From positions 1-41,242 of the forward strand of contig CANTCS010000013.1 in NCBI GenBank assembly GCA_947652375.1: a stretch of 41,242 nucleotides of DNA. Reading direction: 5' to 3'. The notes below the pieces were generated by a model. The model had not been told where the DNA came from, ran no database searches, and saw only the letters and a program-made list of their open reading frames with translations. Positions 8,679 through 19,100 of the stretch are shown here, piece after piece; within the stretch, counting starts at the first letter, position 1, and every line of letters begins with the position of its first letter. Both the position numbers and the translations under genes were made by a program. The stretch comes from an uncultured Mollicutes bacterium (lineage in GTDB: Bacteria; Bacillota_I; Bacilli_A; RF39; UBA660).

Positions 8679-10586
8679 ATGATGGGAATTCTTTTACCAG
8701 TATGTTCTATATTTTTTTCAGGATTATTGTGTTTAATATATTTTGTTAAGAAACGTGTTAATCTTATTGAAAATAAAATGTATACTAATATGTTAATTTG
8801 TAGTTTTTTTGATAGTATACTTGTAAGTGTCTTACAAATAATTGCTTTAGATGGGGTAGTTGGATTAGAAAATTTCTTTGTAGTTTTATTTAATAAATTA
8901 GATTTTATATTTTTAATAATTTTTTGTAATTCAATTTTGCTTTATGTTTTAATAATTACAATTGATAAAGTTAGATATAATTTTAAAATGTATTTTATAA
9001 TTTCTTTTATAATAGATTTTTTGTCTATTATAGCAATTATTTTTTCGAATGTTAGTGTTATATCAATAGGTAGTAATTATAGTGTTCAGGGCACTTCGAT
9101 TAATATTACTTATATTATTTGTTTTATGTATATTTTATTTGCTATTTTAACAGTTTTATTAAATATTAAAAAAATTGATAAAAGACATCTACCCATATTT
9201 GCTATTATTTTTATGATTGGGATTTTATTTATAATTTTTAAACTTAATCCTTTTCTTATTGTAATATCAATTGTTTTAACTTTTATTGATTATATCATGT
9301 ATTTTACAATTGAAAATCCAGATATGAAATTAATTGAAGAGTTAAATATAGCAAAAGATAATGCGGAAAAAGCAAATCGTGCTAAAAGTGATTTTTTATC
9401 AAGCATGTCTCATGAAATTAGAACTCCTTTAAATGCAATTGTTGGACTTAGTGAGGATATGAAATCTCGAGGGAATTGTCCTAGTGAAATGCAAGAAGAT
9501 TTAGATGATGTTGTTTCAGCTTCTAAAACTCTTCTTGAAATAGTAGGAAACATCATGGATTTAAATAAAATAGAAAGTGATAAAATGGAAATTGTTGATG
9601 TTTGTTACAACTTTAAAGAAGAAGCAGAAATACTTGCACGAGTAAATTCTACAAGAATTGGGGATAAACAAATTATTTTTAATACTAATTTTGCTGAGGA
9701 TATCCCTTATCAGTTAATGGGAGATAAAATTAGAATAAAACAAATAATTAATAATTTACTTTCTAATGCTTTTAAATATACTGATAGTGGTGAGGTTAAT
9801 TTTTCTGTTAAATGTATAAATCAAAATGAGAAGTGTTTATTGATGATTACTGTAAAAGATACAGGACGAGGAATAAAGGCTGAAAATATTAATAAACTTT
9901 TTTCTAAATTTGAAAGACTTGATATTGAGAAGAATTCAACAACTGAGGGTACAGGACTGGGACTTGCCATTACTAAGAAACTTGTGGAAATGATGGGTGG
10001 AACTATTAATGTAGAGAGTAGTTATGGAAAAGGTTCTATTTTTGTTGTCCAAATTCCTCAAAAAATTAAAAGTCTAAATAGACCATTTACGGAAAAAGAC
10101 ATAGCTGATGTTGGTGGATATTTTATTAAAAATAATAACTTTTCTGGGAAAAAAATTTTGATAGTTGATGATAATAAATTAAATATTAAAGTTGCTAAAA
10201 GAAGTCTTGATGGATTTGGTTTTATTATTGATGAATGTTTTAATGGAATCGAATGTCTTAATAAGATTAAATCAGGAGAAGGATATGATGTAATATTAAT
10301 GGATATAATGATGCCTGTTATGAGTGGTGAATCGGCTATGAAAGAATTACAAAATTTAACTGATTTTTCTACACCTGTAATTGCTCTTACAGCTGATTGT
10401 GTTGCTGGAGCAGAAGAGAAATATACTAGTCAAGGTTTTACTGATTATATATCAAAACCTTTTACAAAAGATCAAATTAAGGTTAAATTAGAGAAAATTT
10501 TATCAAATAATCCTTTAAAATATAATCCTAATATCGATAGGTTTGCAGGAGTTACTCCTGTAGTCATTGGTGAAAATGAAGATTAA
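8679..10586 (+). CDS. hybrid sensor histidine kinase/response regulator
   Basis: 635 residues. About seven hydrophobic segments fill residues 1-215. A short coiled region leads to the HisKA box [13 protein letters not shown] with phospho-acceptor H245. The ATPase domain follows with N box [19 protein letters not shown]1 DTGRGI and G2 GTGLGLAI. A receiver domain then has the acidic pair DD in ILIVDDN, phospho-acceptor D542 in LMDIMMP and the conserved Lys in SKPF. No DNA-binding output domain or Hpt domain is present, so a phosphorelay to another protein is likely; no separate regulator lies nearby. The signal is unknown. ATG 8679 (or 8682) is preceded by GGTGAT. A strong terminator follows. 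Confidence 0.9.
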   Translation: MMGILLPVCSIFFSGLLCLIYFVKKRVNLIENKMYTNMLICSFFDSILVSVLQIIALDGVVGLENFFVVLFNKLDFIFLIIFCNSILLYVLIITIDKVRYNFKMYFIISFIIDFLSIIAIIFSNVSVISIGSNYSVQGTSINITYIICFMYILFAILTVLLNIKKIDKRHLPIFAIIFMIGILFIIFKLNPFLIVISIVLTFIDYIMYFTIENPDMKLIEELNIAKDNAEKANRAKSDFLSSMSHEIRTPLNAIVGLSEDMKSRGNCPSEMQEDLDDVVSASKTLLEIVGNIMDLNKIESDKMEIVDVCYNFKEEAEILARVNSTRIGDKQIIFNTNFAEDIPYQLMGDKIRIKQIINNLLSNAFKYTDSGEVNFSVKCINQNEKCLLMITVKDTGRGIKAENINKLFSKFERLDIEKNSTTEGTGLGLAITKKLVEMMGGTINVESSYGKGSIFVVQIPQKIKSLNRPFTEKDIADVGGYFIKNNNFSGKKILIVDDNKLNIKVAKRSLDGFGFIIDECFNGIECLNKIKSGEGYDVILMDIMMPVMSGESAMKELQNLTDFSTPVIALTADCVAGAEEKYTSQGFTDYISKPFTKDQIKVKLEKILSNNPLKYNPNIDRFAGVTPVVIGENED

Positions 10587-10621
10587 TGACAAGTTTTGTA
10601 ATTAAGCAATTTAATAATATT

Positions 10622-10647
10622 GAAAGATAGGAATCTTTCTTTTTTTA
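10622..10647 (+). terminator. hairpin terminator
   Basis: GAAAGAT (10622-10628), loop AGGA, ATCTTTC (10633-10639), then an eight-base T run. A perfect 7-bp stem. Confidence 0.85.
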
Positions 10648-10687
10648 TGAGATTATGTTATGATAAGCAAAGTTGGAGGTTGAAAGT

Positions 10688-11569
10688 ATGTTATTAGCTG
10701 ATAAGTGGAAAGATTATGAATTAATTGATGCATCTTTAGGGCAAAAATATGAAAGATGGGGGAATATTTACTTACTAAGACCTGATCCTCAAGTTGTATG
10801 GGATAATGGAGATTTAATGTTAAAATATCATAATAAAATAGATGCTATTTATTATCGTAGTAATAAAGGGGGAGGGCATTGGGAAAATTTAAAAAATATT
10901 CCAAAGGCTTGGAAAATTAAATATCATGATTTAGAGTTTAATATTAAACAGATGGGATTTAAACATACAGGATTATTTCCTGAACAAGCAGTTAATTGGG
11001 ATTTTATGATTGAGAAAATAAAGGGAGCTAATAGACCAATTAAAGTACTTAATTTATTTGCTTATACGGGAGGAGCAACAGTTGCATGTTTGTCAGCTGG
11101 AGCTCATGTTACTCATGTTGATTCATCTCGAGGAATGGTTGATTGGTGTCGTGAAAATGTTAATGATAGTGGATGGAGTGGTACTAATATAAGATATTTG
11201 GTAGATGATGTTGTTAAGTTTGTTCAAAGAGAAATTAGAAGAGGCAATAAGTATGATGCTATTATTATGGATCCTCCCAGTTATGGAAGGGGTGTTAATG
11301 GAGAAGTTTGGGATATTGAGAAAAATTTACAATATCTAGTTAAACTTTGTACAGAAATTCTTAGTGATGAACCATTGTTCTTTTTAATTAATTCTTATAC
11401 AACTGGTTTTTCTTCCCATGTTTTAGCAAATTTACTGGAAATGACTGTTAATAAAAGTTTTTTAGGAAAGATAACTTGTGGAGAAGTGGGAATTCCAATT
11501 ACTAATTGTGAAAAATTGGTATTACCTTGTGGAATATATGGAAGATGGGAAAGTAATGATGAGTCTTAA
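10688..11569 (+). CDS. class I SAM-dependent rRNA methyltransferase (COG1092, RlmI/RlmK-like)
   Basis: 293 residues. The SAM-binding motif VLNLFAYTGGATVACLSAGA, the acidic HVDSS loop and the catalytic-type motif MDPPSYGRG are those of COG1092 methyltransferases, which make m5C or m7G in 23S rRNA. The PUA domain found in RlmI is missing; the N-terminal 90 residues instead resemble the domain preceding the Rossmann fold in short Firmicutes homologues. ATG 10688 is chosen because TTGGAGGT (10673-10680) lies seven bases upstream; the alternative TTG at 10673 overlaps it. Its end overlaps the start of the pseudouridine synthase gene, so the two RNA-modification genes are translationally coupled. 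Confidence 0.85.
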   Translation: MLLADKWKDYELIDASLGQKYERWGNIYLLRPDPQVVWDNGDLMLKYHNKIDAIYYRSNKGGGHWENLKNIPKAWKIKYHDLEFNIKQMGFKHTGLFPEQAVNWDFMIEKIKGANRPIKVLNLFAYTGGATVACLSAGAHVTHVDSSRGMVDWCRENVNDSGWSGTNIRYLVDDVVKFVQREIRRGNKYDAIIMDPPSYGRGVNGEVWDIEKNLQYLVKLCTEILSDEPLFFLINSYTTGFSSHVLANLLEMTVNKSFLGKITCGEVGIPITNCEKLVLPCGIYGRWESNDES

Positions 11570-12215
11570 TATTTTATATGAAGATAATCATATTATTGTA
11601 GTAGTTAAACCATGTAATGTTCTAAGTCAAGGTGATAGAACAGGTGATTTATCTATTATAGATTTAATAAAATCTTATATTAAAGAAAAATATCATAAAC
11701 CTGGTAATGTTTATTTAGGTCTTGTTCATCGACTTGATAGACCAGTAGGTGGAATTATGGTGTTTGCAAAGACTAGTAAGGCGGCTAGTAGACTTTGTCG
11801 AAGTTTTAATGAACATAATATAAAGAAAAAGTATTTAGCAATAGTGTATGGTAAAATGGAACAAGATTCTTCTACATTAATTGATTATATTTTAAAAGAT
11901 AAAAATGGTAATGCTTTTATATCAAAAGATGGTAAAAAAGCTATTTTAGATTATCAAGTTTTAGAATACAATGATAAAAAGAATTGTAGTCTTTTATCAA
12001 TTGATTTAAAAACAGGGAGACATCATCAAATTAGAATACAGTTTGCTTCTAGAGGTCATTATTTATTAGGAGATCAACGTTATGGTGTAAGTGATAATAA
12101 ACAGATATGTTTATTTGCTTATTATTTGTCTTTTACACATCCAGTGTTAAAAGAAAATTTAGAGTTTAAAGTTTTACCGATAAAAGAAAATTATTGGACA
12201 TACTTTACAATGTAA
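11559..12215 (+). CDS. RluA-family pseudouridine synthase
   Basis: 218 residues. The catalytic block LVHRLDRPVGGIMVFAKT contains the nucleophilic Asp60 in HRLDRP, and GRHHQIRIQFA further on is the second RluA signature. The enzyme isomerises uridine to pseudouridine in rRNA or tRNA; the site cannot be predicted. There is no S4 domain, as in the short RluA/C-like proteins. Start is ATG 11559 (or 11556, one residue longer), inside the last codons of the methyltransferase gene with GGGAAAG in front. Longer upstream starts would run deep into the neighbour and are rejected. Confidence 0.88.
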   Translation: MSLNILYEDNHIIVVVKPCNVLSQGDRTGDLSIIDLIKSYIKEKYHKPGNVYLGLVHRLDRPVGGIMVFAKTSKAASRLCRSFNEHNIKKKYLAIVYGKMEQDSSTLIDYILKDKNGNAFISKDGKKAILDYQVLEYNDKKNCSLLSIDLKTGRHHQIRIQFASRGHYLLGDQRYGVSDNKQICLFAYYLSFTHPVLKENLEFKVLPIKENYWTYFTM

Positions 12216-12238
12216 AGGAACTGTACATAAAATAAAAT

Positions 12239-12262
12239 ATTTGCAATAGCAAATTTTTTTTG
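12239..12262 (+). terminator. hairpin terminator
   Basis: ATTTGC (12239-12244), loop AATA, GCAAAT (12249-12254), followed by T residues. Ends the methyltransferase/pseudouridine synthase pair. Confidence 0.75.
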
Positions 12263-12304
12263 TTATTATATTAATAGAATATAGAATAAAGGGAGTAGAT
12301 GAAA

Positions 12305-13492
12305 ATGAATAATTTTGATTTATCATGGTTTACAACAATTCCAGGGTTGTTTATTACAGGTGGAGTTGTATTACTTGTAATTGCTTTAGTTATATTAATC
12401 ATAACTGGAAGAAAGACTAAGAAAGAAAAAGATGAAATAAATAGTAATAATAATCAGGTTAATGCAGGAGTACAACCTAATTCTAATATTGATAATAATA
12501 TGGCGATGCCAACAATGAATATGCCAGGTGCACCTATGACAAATCCAATGGTTAATCCAATGATGGGGCAAAATGTCGTTTCATCGCCTGATCCTGTTGT
12601 AAATCCTCAACCTATGGTAATGCCAAATGATTCAATAGCTATGCCTAGTGTTAATAATGGATTAGATATGCAAAATATGAATGCCCCTATAGTTGAGCCA
12701 GTGGGTATTAATCCAGTTGAAGTAAATCAAATGGTTTCAACTCCAGAAGTAATAAATCCTATGGAGATGCCTTTAAGTGAACAACCTTTTGTTAATGATA
12801 TTAATTCAAATCAAGCTATTGGCGTTCCTCCTACTGTTGCTGAAAATTTGAATGCTGGAATGATAAATACAGAACCAGAACCAATAGCTCCAGTAGATGT
12901 TACACCAATTGAAATTCCTCAAGTAGAGCCAGTTACTGTAGCACCAATGGAGACTAATCCAATGATAAGTGAGCCTAGTGCAGTTAATACACCAGAAATG
13001 TTCAATAATTCTAATATGTTAGGTAATAACTTTAATTCTACTCCAGTTGAAAATCCAGTTATAAATGAACCAATGATGACTGATGTTTCAACTCAAAATG
13101 TTGAAATACCTACAGTTCCTGTTCAACAGGATGCTATTATTTCGACTCCAGAAATTGTACAACAACCAGTTAATGAACCAGTAATATATGGTGGAGCTAA
13201 TCCAACTGTTGCAGATATTAATGTTAGCAAAGATAATAATCATCAAATTTATGGTGGAGCAGATCCTTTACAAAATACACAAACAATTCCGACAATTGCA
13301 CCAATAACTCCAGCAGAGCCTATTCAAAATGTTGAACCTGTTATGGTTACTCCTGAAATTTCTCAACAAGTTGTTTCAAATCCAACAGAGCCTGTTGCAG
13401 TTCCTAATATTGTTACTCCATCAGTTGGAGTTCAACCAGTTCCGACTGTTGCGGCAGTTCAACCTGTTCAAACAGTATCACAACAACAATAA
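12305..13492 (+). CDS. single-pass membrane protein with Pro/Asn/Met-rich disordered tail
   Basis: 395 residues. One transmembrane helix (about 12-37, LFITGGVVLLVIALVILIIT) is followed by a basic RKTKKEK stop-transfer signal, so the long tail is likely cytoplasmic. The tail of about 350 residues is low complexity, rich in Pro, Val, Asn, Met and Glu, with recurring short units such as PVEP, NPM and PEI. A near-identical motif occurs twice: IYGGANP (Y295) and IYGGADP (Y316). No enzyme domain is visible. ATG 12305 has GGGAG nine bases upstream; ATG 12299 would leave too short a gap. It could be a scaffold or division-associated anchor, but that is inference. It has its own terminator. Confidence 0.65.
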   Translation: MNNFDLSWFTTIPGLFITGGVVLLVIALVILIITGRKTKKEKDEINSNNNQVNAGVQPNSNIDNNMAMPTMNMPGAPMTNPMVNPMMGQNVVSSPDPVVNPQPMVMPNDSIAMPSVNNGLDMQNMNAPIVEPVGINPVEVNQMVSTPEVINPMEMPLSEQPFVNDINSNQAIGVPPTVAENLNAGMINTEPEPIAPVDVTPIEIPQVEPVTVAPMETNPMISEPSAVNTPEMFNNSNMLGNNFNSTPVENPVINEPMMTDVSTQNVEIPTVPVQQDAIISTPEIVQQPVNEPVIYGGANPTVADINVSKDNNHQIYGGADPLQNTQTIPTIAPITPAEPIQNVEPVMVTPEISQQVVSNPTEPVAVPNIVTPSVGVQPVPTVAAVQPVQTVSQQQ

Positions 13493-13495
13493 TTA

Positions 13496-13530
13496 AACTA
13501 TTGATTATAAATAATCAATAGTTTTTTTGT
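13496..13530 (+). terminator. strong hairpin terminator
   Basis: A perfect 13-bp stem, AACTATTGATTAT (13496-13508) with ATAATCAATAGTT (13511-13523), two-base loop, then a T run. Confidence 0.85.
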
Positions 13531-13547
13531 TTTTTTTCTTAGTTTGT

Positions 13548-13575
13548 TTGTTTTAAAAAAAAATAATGATATAAT
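13548..13575 (+). promoter_or_regulatory. promoter of the surface-glycan gene cluster
   Basis: TTGTTT (13548-13553), 16-base spacer and TATAAT (13570-13575) with TG one base upstream. It lies right after a strong terminator and 17 bases before the glycosyltransferase start, so it probably drives the following tightly packed genes. Confidence 0.5.
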
Positions 13576-13592
13576 TAAGATAAGGTGGTAAA

Positions 13593-14735
13593 ATGAAAAA
13601 AATATCAATTTTAGCATTACATTTAGGATATGGAGGAATAGAAAAAGCGATAGTATCGTTAGCTAATTCTTTAAGTTCAAAATATGAAATTGAAATATCA
13701 GTTTGTTATAAAGTATATGACGTTTGTGTTTTTCCTTTAGATAAGAGAATTAATGTAAAATATTTAAATGGTGATTTAAAACCTAATCACCAGGAATTTC
13801 AAAAGGCACTTTCTGATAGAAATTTTTTTCGTATTGGAAAAGAGGGTTTATTTGCTTTAAAAGTATTGTATAAAAGGAGAAGCTCAATTATTAATTATAT
13901 CAAAAATACTAGTAGTGATATTATTATATCAACAAGAGATATATTTAATTATTGGCTGAGTGATTATGGGAAAGATGGTGTTTTAAAAATAGGTTGGGAA
14001 CATAATCATCATCATGGTAACGATAAATATGCTACTAATATTATAAATAGTGCTAAAGGTTTAGATTATTTTGTTTTAGTTTCTAAGGATTTAGAAAAAT
14101 TTTATTCAAGAAAGTTAGCAAAAGCTAATTGTAAATGTTTTTATATTCCAAATACAATTGATAATATTCCCTTAAAAATGGCTTCTTTAAAAGAAAAAAA
14201 CTTAGTTTCAGTGGGAAGACTGTCTAAAGAAAAAGGACATTTAGATTTACTTAAAATTTTTAAAATTCTTGTAAAAAAATATCCTGATTGGAAGTTAAAT
14301 ATTATTGGTGATGGTTCTGAGAGAGAAAATTTAGAGAAATATATTGAAGATAATAATCTTAAAGATAAAGTGATTTTGCATGGTTTTCAAAATAAGGACT
14401 ATATTGATAAAATTTTTAAAATGTCAGCGATTTATGTAATGACTTCTTATACGGAATCTTTTGGTATTGTTTTGATAGAGGCTATGAGTTATGGAATTCC
14501 TTGTATAGCTTTTTCATCAGCAGAGGGTGCTTGTGAAATAATTAATAGTGGTGAAAATGGATATCTTATAAAAAATAGAAATTTTGAGGCAATGATATCT
14601 AAAATTGAAGATTTAATTAATAATGAAAAAGAAAGAAAAAGAATTGGGAAGTTAGCTTGTAAAAGTATTGAAAAATATACTTGTGAGAATGTTTCAGAGA
14701 AATGGATTAATCTTATAGAAAAAGGTGAATTATAA
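13593..14735 (+). CDS. GT4-family glycosyltransferase
   Basis: 380 residues, GT-B fold. The N-terminal half starts with LHLGYGGIEKAI (the Gly-rich acceptor loop). The C-terminal half carries LVSVGRLSKEKGHLDLL, LNIIGDGSERENLE and the nucleotide-sugar block SYTESFGIVLIEAMSYGIPC, with two Glu seven residues apart. It retains anomeric configuration by family membership; donor and acceptor are unknown. Its stop overlaps the next gene's start by one base (TAATG), so it is coupled to the PssD-like gene and probably adds a sugar to the same lipid-linked glycan. GGTGG lies before the ATG. Confidence 0.9.
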   Translation: MKKISILALHLGYGGIEKAIVSLANSLSSKYEIEISVCYKVYDVCVFPLDKRINVKYLNGDLKPNHQEFQKALSDRNFFRIGKEGLFALKVLYKRRSSIINYIKNTSSDIIISTRDIFNYWLSDYGKDGVLKIGWEHNHHHGNDKYATNIINSAKGLDYFVLVSKDLEKFYSRKLAKANCKCFYIPNTIDNIPLKMASLKEKNLVSVGRLSKEKGHLDLLKIFKILVKKYPDWKLNIIGDGSERENLEKYIEDNNLKDKVILHGFQNKDYIDKIFKMSAIYVMTSYTESFGIVLIEAMSYGIPCIAFSSAEGACEIINSGENGYLIKNRNFEAMISKIEDLINNEKERKRIGKLACKSIEKYTCENVSEKWINLIEKGEL

Positions 14736-15211
14736 TGAGTAAGAGAAATATTTTATTTGTTGCATCAACTGGTGGTCACTTAAAAGAATTAATGCAATTA
14801 GAAGAAATTTTTAATAATTATAATTTTAATTTAGTAACAGAAAAAACTGAATCAAATTTATATTTAAAGAAAAAATATAGGGAACGAGTAAATTTTTTAG
14901 TTTATGGAACTAAAGATCATGTATTTACATATCCTTTTAAATTGATTTACAATTGTTTTAAAAGTTTATGGTTATATATAAAGATTCATCCTGACTATAT
15001 TGTTACTACTGGGGTGCATACAGCAGCGGCATTATGTTGTTTAGGAAAAATATTTGGGAGTAAAATAATATATATAGAGTCTTTTGCGAATATTAGAACT
15101 AAAACGGTTACAGGAAAGTTTTTATATCCAGTAAGTGATTTGTTTATAGTACAATGGAAAAGTTTATTAGAATTGTATCCTGATGCAGTATATGGGGGGT
15201 GGATTTTTTAA
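14735..15211 (+). CDS. pssD: PssD/Alg14-like glycosyltransferase membrane subunit
   Basis: 158 residues. The start, ILFVASTGGHLKELMQLEEI, and the later TTGVHTAAALCCLGK and IYIESFANI are those of Alg14/PssD/CpsF. This is the membrane-associated partner of a two-piece GT-B enzyme; the other half (Alg13/PssE) is encoded by the next gene. Together they transfer a sugar to undecaprenyl-pyrophosphate-linked saccharide at the cytoplasmic face. It overlaps both neighbours by one base (TAATG on each side). The symbol names the family type; the specific sugar is not predictable. Confidence 0.88.
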   Translation: MSKRNILFVASTGGHLKELMQLEEIFNNYNFNLVTEKTESNLYLKKKYRERVNFLVYGTKDHVFTYPFKLIYNCFKSLWLYIKIHPDYIVTTGVHTAAALCCLGKIFGSKIIYIESFANIRTKTVTGKFLYPVSDLFIVQWKSLLELYPDAVYGGWIF

Positions 15212-16092
15212 TGATATTTGTAACACTTGGTACACAAGATAAAAGTTTTTCAAGATTATTAAAGGCAATTGATAAAGAAATAGAAAAAGGTAATATAAAA
15301 GATAAAGTTATTGTTCAAGCGGGACTAACAAAATATGAATCAAAAAATATGGAAATTTTTTCTCTTATTTCAGCAGAAGAATTTGATAAATTTATTGAGA
15401 AAAGTGATTTAATAATAACTCATGGGGGAGCTGGTTCTATTTTAACAGCTATTAAAAAAAATAAAAAAGTAATTGCAGCAGCAAGACTTTCTAAATATAG
15501 GGAGCATACAAATGATCATCAAAAACAAATTGTTAAAGAATTTTCACAAGAGGGGTATATTTTAGAATTAAGAGATTTTAGTAAACTTAGTAAATTAATT
15601 GAGAAAAGTAAGAGTTTTAAACCAAAGAAGTTTAAAAGTAATACAACAAACTTTATAAATTTGATTGAAGATTATATCGAAAAAGAAAATCATATATCTT
15701 GGTTTAATAAATATAGAGAAGCTTTATTATATCTTTTTTTTGGAGGGTGTACGACATTAGTTAATATAATATCTTTTTATATATTTAGAAAATTTGGTAT
15801 TAGTACTTATATTACTAATGTAATTGCTTGGTTTCTATCTATAGTTTTTGCATTTTTTACAAATAAATTATTTGTATTTGAAAGCAAGGGAACAAATTTT
15901 AAAGAGTCTTTTAAAGAGGGAGTATCTTTCTTTGTCTTTCGGATAGTATCATTAATTTTTGATACAGGTATTATGTTTTTGTTAATAGATTTACTTTCTG
16001 TAAATGAATTTATTTCTAAGATTTTTACAAATATATTTGTTGTTATTATTAATTATTTTTTTAGTAAGTTATTTATTTTTAAGAATAAATAG
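15211..16092 (+). CDS. PssE/Alg13-like glycosyltransferase fused to GtrA-like membrane domain
   Basis: 293 residues. Residues 1 to about 155 are the Alg13/PssE catalytic half: MIFVTLGTQDKSFSRLL, SDLIITHGGAGSILTAI and HTNDHQKQIVKEF. From about 165 to the end there is a four-helix GtrA-like domain (YLFFGGCTTLVNIISFY, AFFTNKLFVFES, a third helix, and NYFFSKLFIFKN), whose family is linked to flipping undecaprenyl-phosphate-linked sugars. Typical PssE proteins are about 160 residues, so this is a natural fusion joining glycosylation to the lipid-carrier step. ATG 15211 overlaps the PssD stop; the GGGGGG at 15194-15199 is its ribosome binding site. An earlier GTG (15199) is not needed. Confidence 0.85.
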   Translation: MIFVTLGTQDKSFSRLLKAIDKEIEKGNIKDKVIVQAGLTKYESKNMEIFSLISAEEFDKFIEKSDLIITHGGAGSILTAIKKNKKVIAAARLSKYREHTNDHQKQIVKEFSQEGYILELRDFSKLSKLIEKSKSFKPKKFKSNTTNFINLIEDYIEKENHISWFNKYREALLYLFFGGCTTLVNIISFYIFRKFGISTYITNVIAWFLSIVFAFFTNKLFVFESKGTNFKESFKEGVSFFVFRIVSLIFDTGIMFLLIDLLSVNEFISKIFTNIFVVIINYFFSKLFIFKNK

Positions 16093-16106
16093 AAAGGATT
16101 TTTTTT

Positions 16107-19100
16107 ATGAAGAGAAATAATAAAGGGTTTACGTTAGTTGAGCTTTTAGCGGCTATTATTATAATGGGAATTTTAATGGCTTTTAGTATTCCTACTATTT
16201 TTAAAATGTTAGATGAAAATAAGGATAAAATGTATATTGACGTTACTAAAAAGTTAGTTGCTCAAGCAGAATATAAAATGCGAGAAAGTAGTTCTACTAT
16301 TGAAAAACCTGAAGAGGGTGAAACTATTGTTATGAGTATGATTTACTTGGATAGCAATGATTTTGATAATACTCCTAATAATGGTGAATACTTAAAAGAA
16401 GCCTCTTTTGTTGTTATAAAAAATATTGGTGGAAATAAGCTAGAATATTCCGCAACAGTTGTTGAAAAAATGAAAAAAGGTGGCTATAAAGGAGTTCAAT
16501 TAACTAAAAGTGATAATTTATTTGCAAAAGATGCTATTAAATATGTTCAGGTTATAAATGAAGATGATATTACTTATGTAGAAAGTAGTGATGATAAAAG
16601 TAGCTTAACTGTTAATTATATAAATAATTATATGGGTAATAATTATTGTAATAATATAGAAATGATTTATAATTATCCAGGGTTATTAGAAAATGAGGAT
16701 TCAGAAAAAAATAATCCACCTAAAATTACTTCTGTTAAAATAAATAGTAGAGATAATAAAAATATTAATTCATTTTATACTACTTTGATTGTAGGAGCAA
16801 ATGATGATAAAACTATAAGAAAAAATTTAACTGTTCATACTTCATTAAAAAGTTATGAAGATGCTTTAGCTTCGCAAGGAAAAGTTTATGGTGATAATGA
16901 TTATTATAAAGAAGATTTAGATTTTTCTGACATTTGTGGAAATAAGTATGAAGGACAAACTATTAAAGTGTATGTAGTAGTCAAAGACTTGGAAAATAAT
17001 TTTGCTAAAAAAGATGTGATTTATACTGTTCATCGAAATAAAGCGCCTATTATAAATACTTCAACGTCTTTATCTAAACAAACAAGTGATTTGAAAAATA
17101 TGCCAAAAGCAGTTTTAAAACTTGATGTATTGGATGATGTAGATTTAAAAGGAGACCTTAATGTTTGTTTAGTTGAGGGAGATTTAGGAGTTGATAGTTG
17201 TACTAAGTACCAAAAATATAGTAATTTGTTTGGTAGTAAAGGGACTTATATTTATGATTTTGGCGGTAAACCCGACGGAAGAAAAATGAAATTGACTGTA
17301 TGTGTTAAAGATAGTGATGGTAATATTGCAAAAAAAGTATTAGCATATAATATTTATAATAATACGGGTGCTGAAATAAAGTCTATGGAAGCTTTTAGTG
17401 AAGAAGAGAGTTTTACTGATAGTTCAGAATATGCTGAAAAAGGTGGGAGTTTATCTTTAAAATTAAAAATTGATGCGGAGCATGCGCTTTCTTTAGATAA
17501 TATTAATTTAAAAATAACTTGCCGTGATAAGAGAACTGGAGATAGTTGTAATGATGATGTTTTAGGAGATTATAATTATGGGAATTATGATGATTATCTT
17601 TATACTATAAAAGGAGAATATGATGGTTCTACAAAAATAATAAAGGCTACTTTAACAGATGAATATGGAAGAGCTACGAGTAAAGAAATAGAATATAAAC
17701 TTTATAAAAATAAAGTTCCTAAAATTGAGTCAAAAACAGTAACTTCTTCTAAAATGATGTGTTCTAATGAAGATGAAGATTGTGGAGGGTCGCTTGATAC
17801 AATTATTAATTTTAATGTTTCTGATGATATAGATGGATATGCTGATCTTTTAGTATGTGTTTCAGATGATATTGAACATTGTAAAAATGCTGAAAATTTT
17901 GTTTCTTATGCTGAATATTATAATAGAGATGTTAATTTTACTTTAGAACCAAGGGATAGTCAAAAAGCTTATGATGGATCTGAAAAAAATATATATTTTT
18001 ATGTCAAGGACTCTTATGGTGAGGTTACTAATTCTAAATATGAATATAAGTTGTACAAAAATGAAGCTCCTGTGTTTTTTGAAGATGATAAAGAAGAAAA
18101 TTTGAATGGAATAGAAATAACTAGTTTAGAAGATATTAATATTAATAAAGCTAGCTTAGTAATTAATGTTACAGATGATTTAGATAATTCGGATGATTTA
18201 AAAGTACAAGTATGTAAGAAACTTAAAGATAAAAGCAATGAAAACTGTGTTATTAAAGGCGGGGATGAAGGTGATGCAAATGATACTTGGATTAGTAATA
18301 AAGATTTAGGAGATATTATAACTTTTGGTGCAGAAGATGGTTTTTCTGGAAAATATAAAGGACAAGAATATGAAGTAATAGTTAGAGTTAAGGATAGTTA
18401 TGGAGAAATAACTGAAAGTAGTGTTAATTATAAACTTTTTGAAGATACTGTACCGTCGATTGATATATTTGAAGTATTTTCAGGTACAAGTAATAGTGTT
18501 ATTAATGATGCTAATACTGGTGGGATTAATTATTCTAGTATTAATGATGAACATATTAATATTAAATATAAAGTTTTGGATCCTTATGATAGTTATTCTA
18601 TTTGTATTGGTACTGAAGAAAATTATGATTCTTGTGTAAGAAATTCTCCGATTTATAGAGAAGATAATATTAGAAATGAAGAAATTGATATAACAAATAG
18701 TAATATAATATATTCTTTTCCTAAAGATGAAAGTCAAGATAGTGGTGAGTTAAACTTAGAAAAATTTATTTTAAATGAAAATTTGAATTTAGATAATATT
18801 GAATTCAGTCATGAAAAAGATAATAAAAATAGAAAAAAAACTTTCTATTTAAATGTTAAAGATTCAAATGGAGAAGTGGCTTCAAAAGACTTTTTTTATG
18901 AGTTGTATGAAGAATGTTTAGCTCCTAAAAAACCTACTGATACAGATAGTGAAGATCCCGATTTTTCAAGAGTATTCGAGGCGGAAGATAGCTCTAAAAT
19001 TATTAGTGCTAAAGCATGTAAAGGGAAATGTTATATCGATGGAAACGAAAATAATGTTACTTTTAATTATTTTCATAGATATTCTTATTTTGATAGATTT

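Noticed and set aside
18480..18737. Minus-strand open frame within the giant prepilin gene
   Set aside because: Shadow of the AT-rich repeat coding sequence, no ribosome binding site and Ile/Asn/Thr composition typical of antisense.
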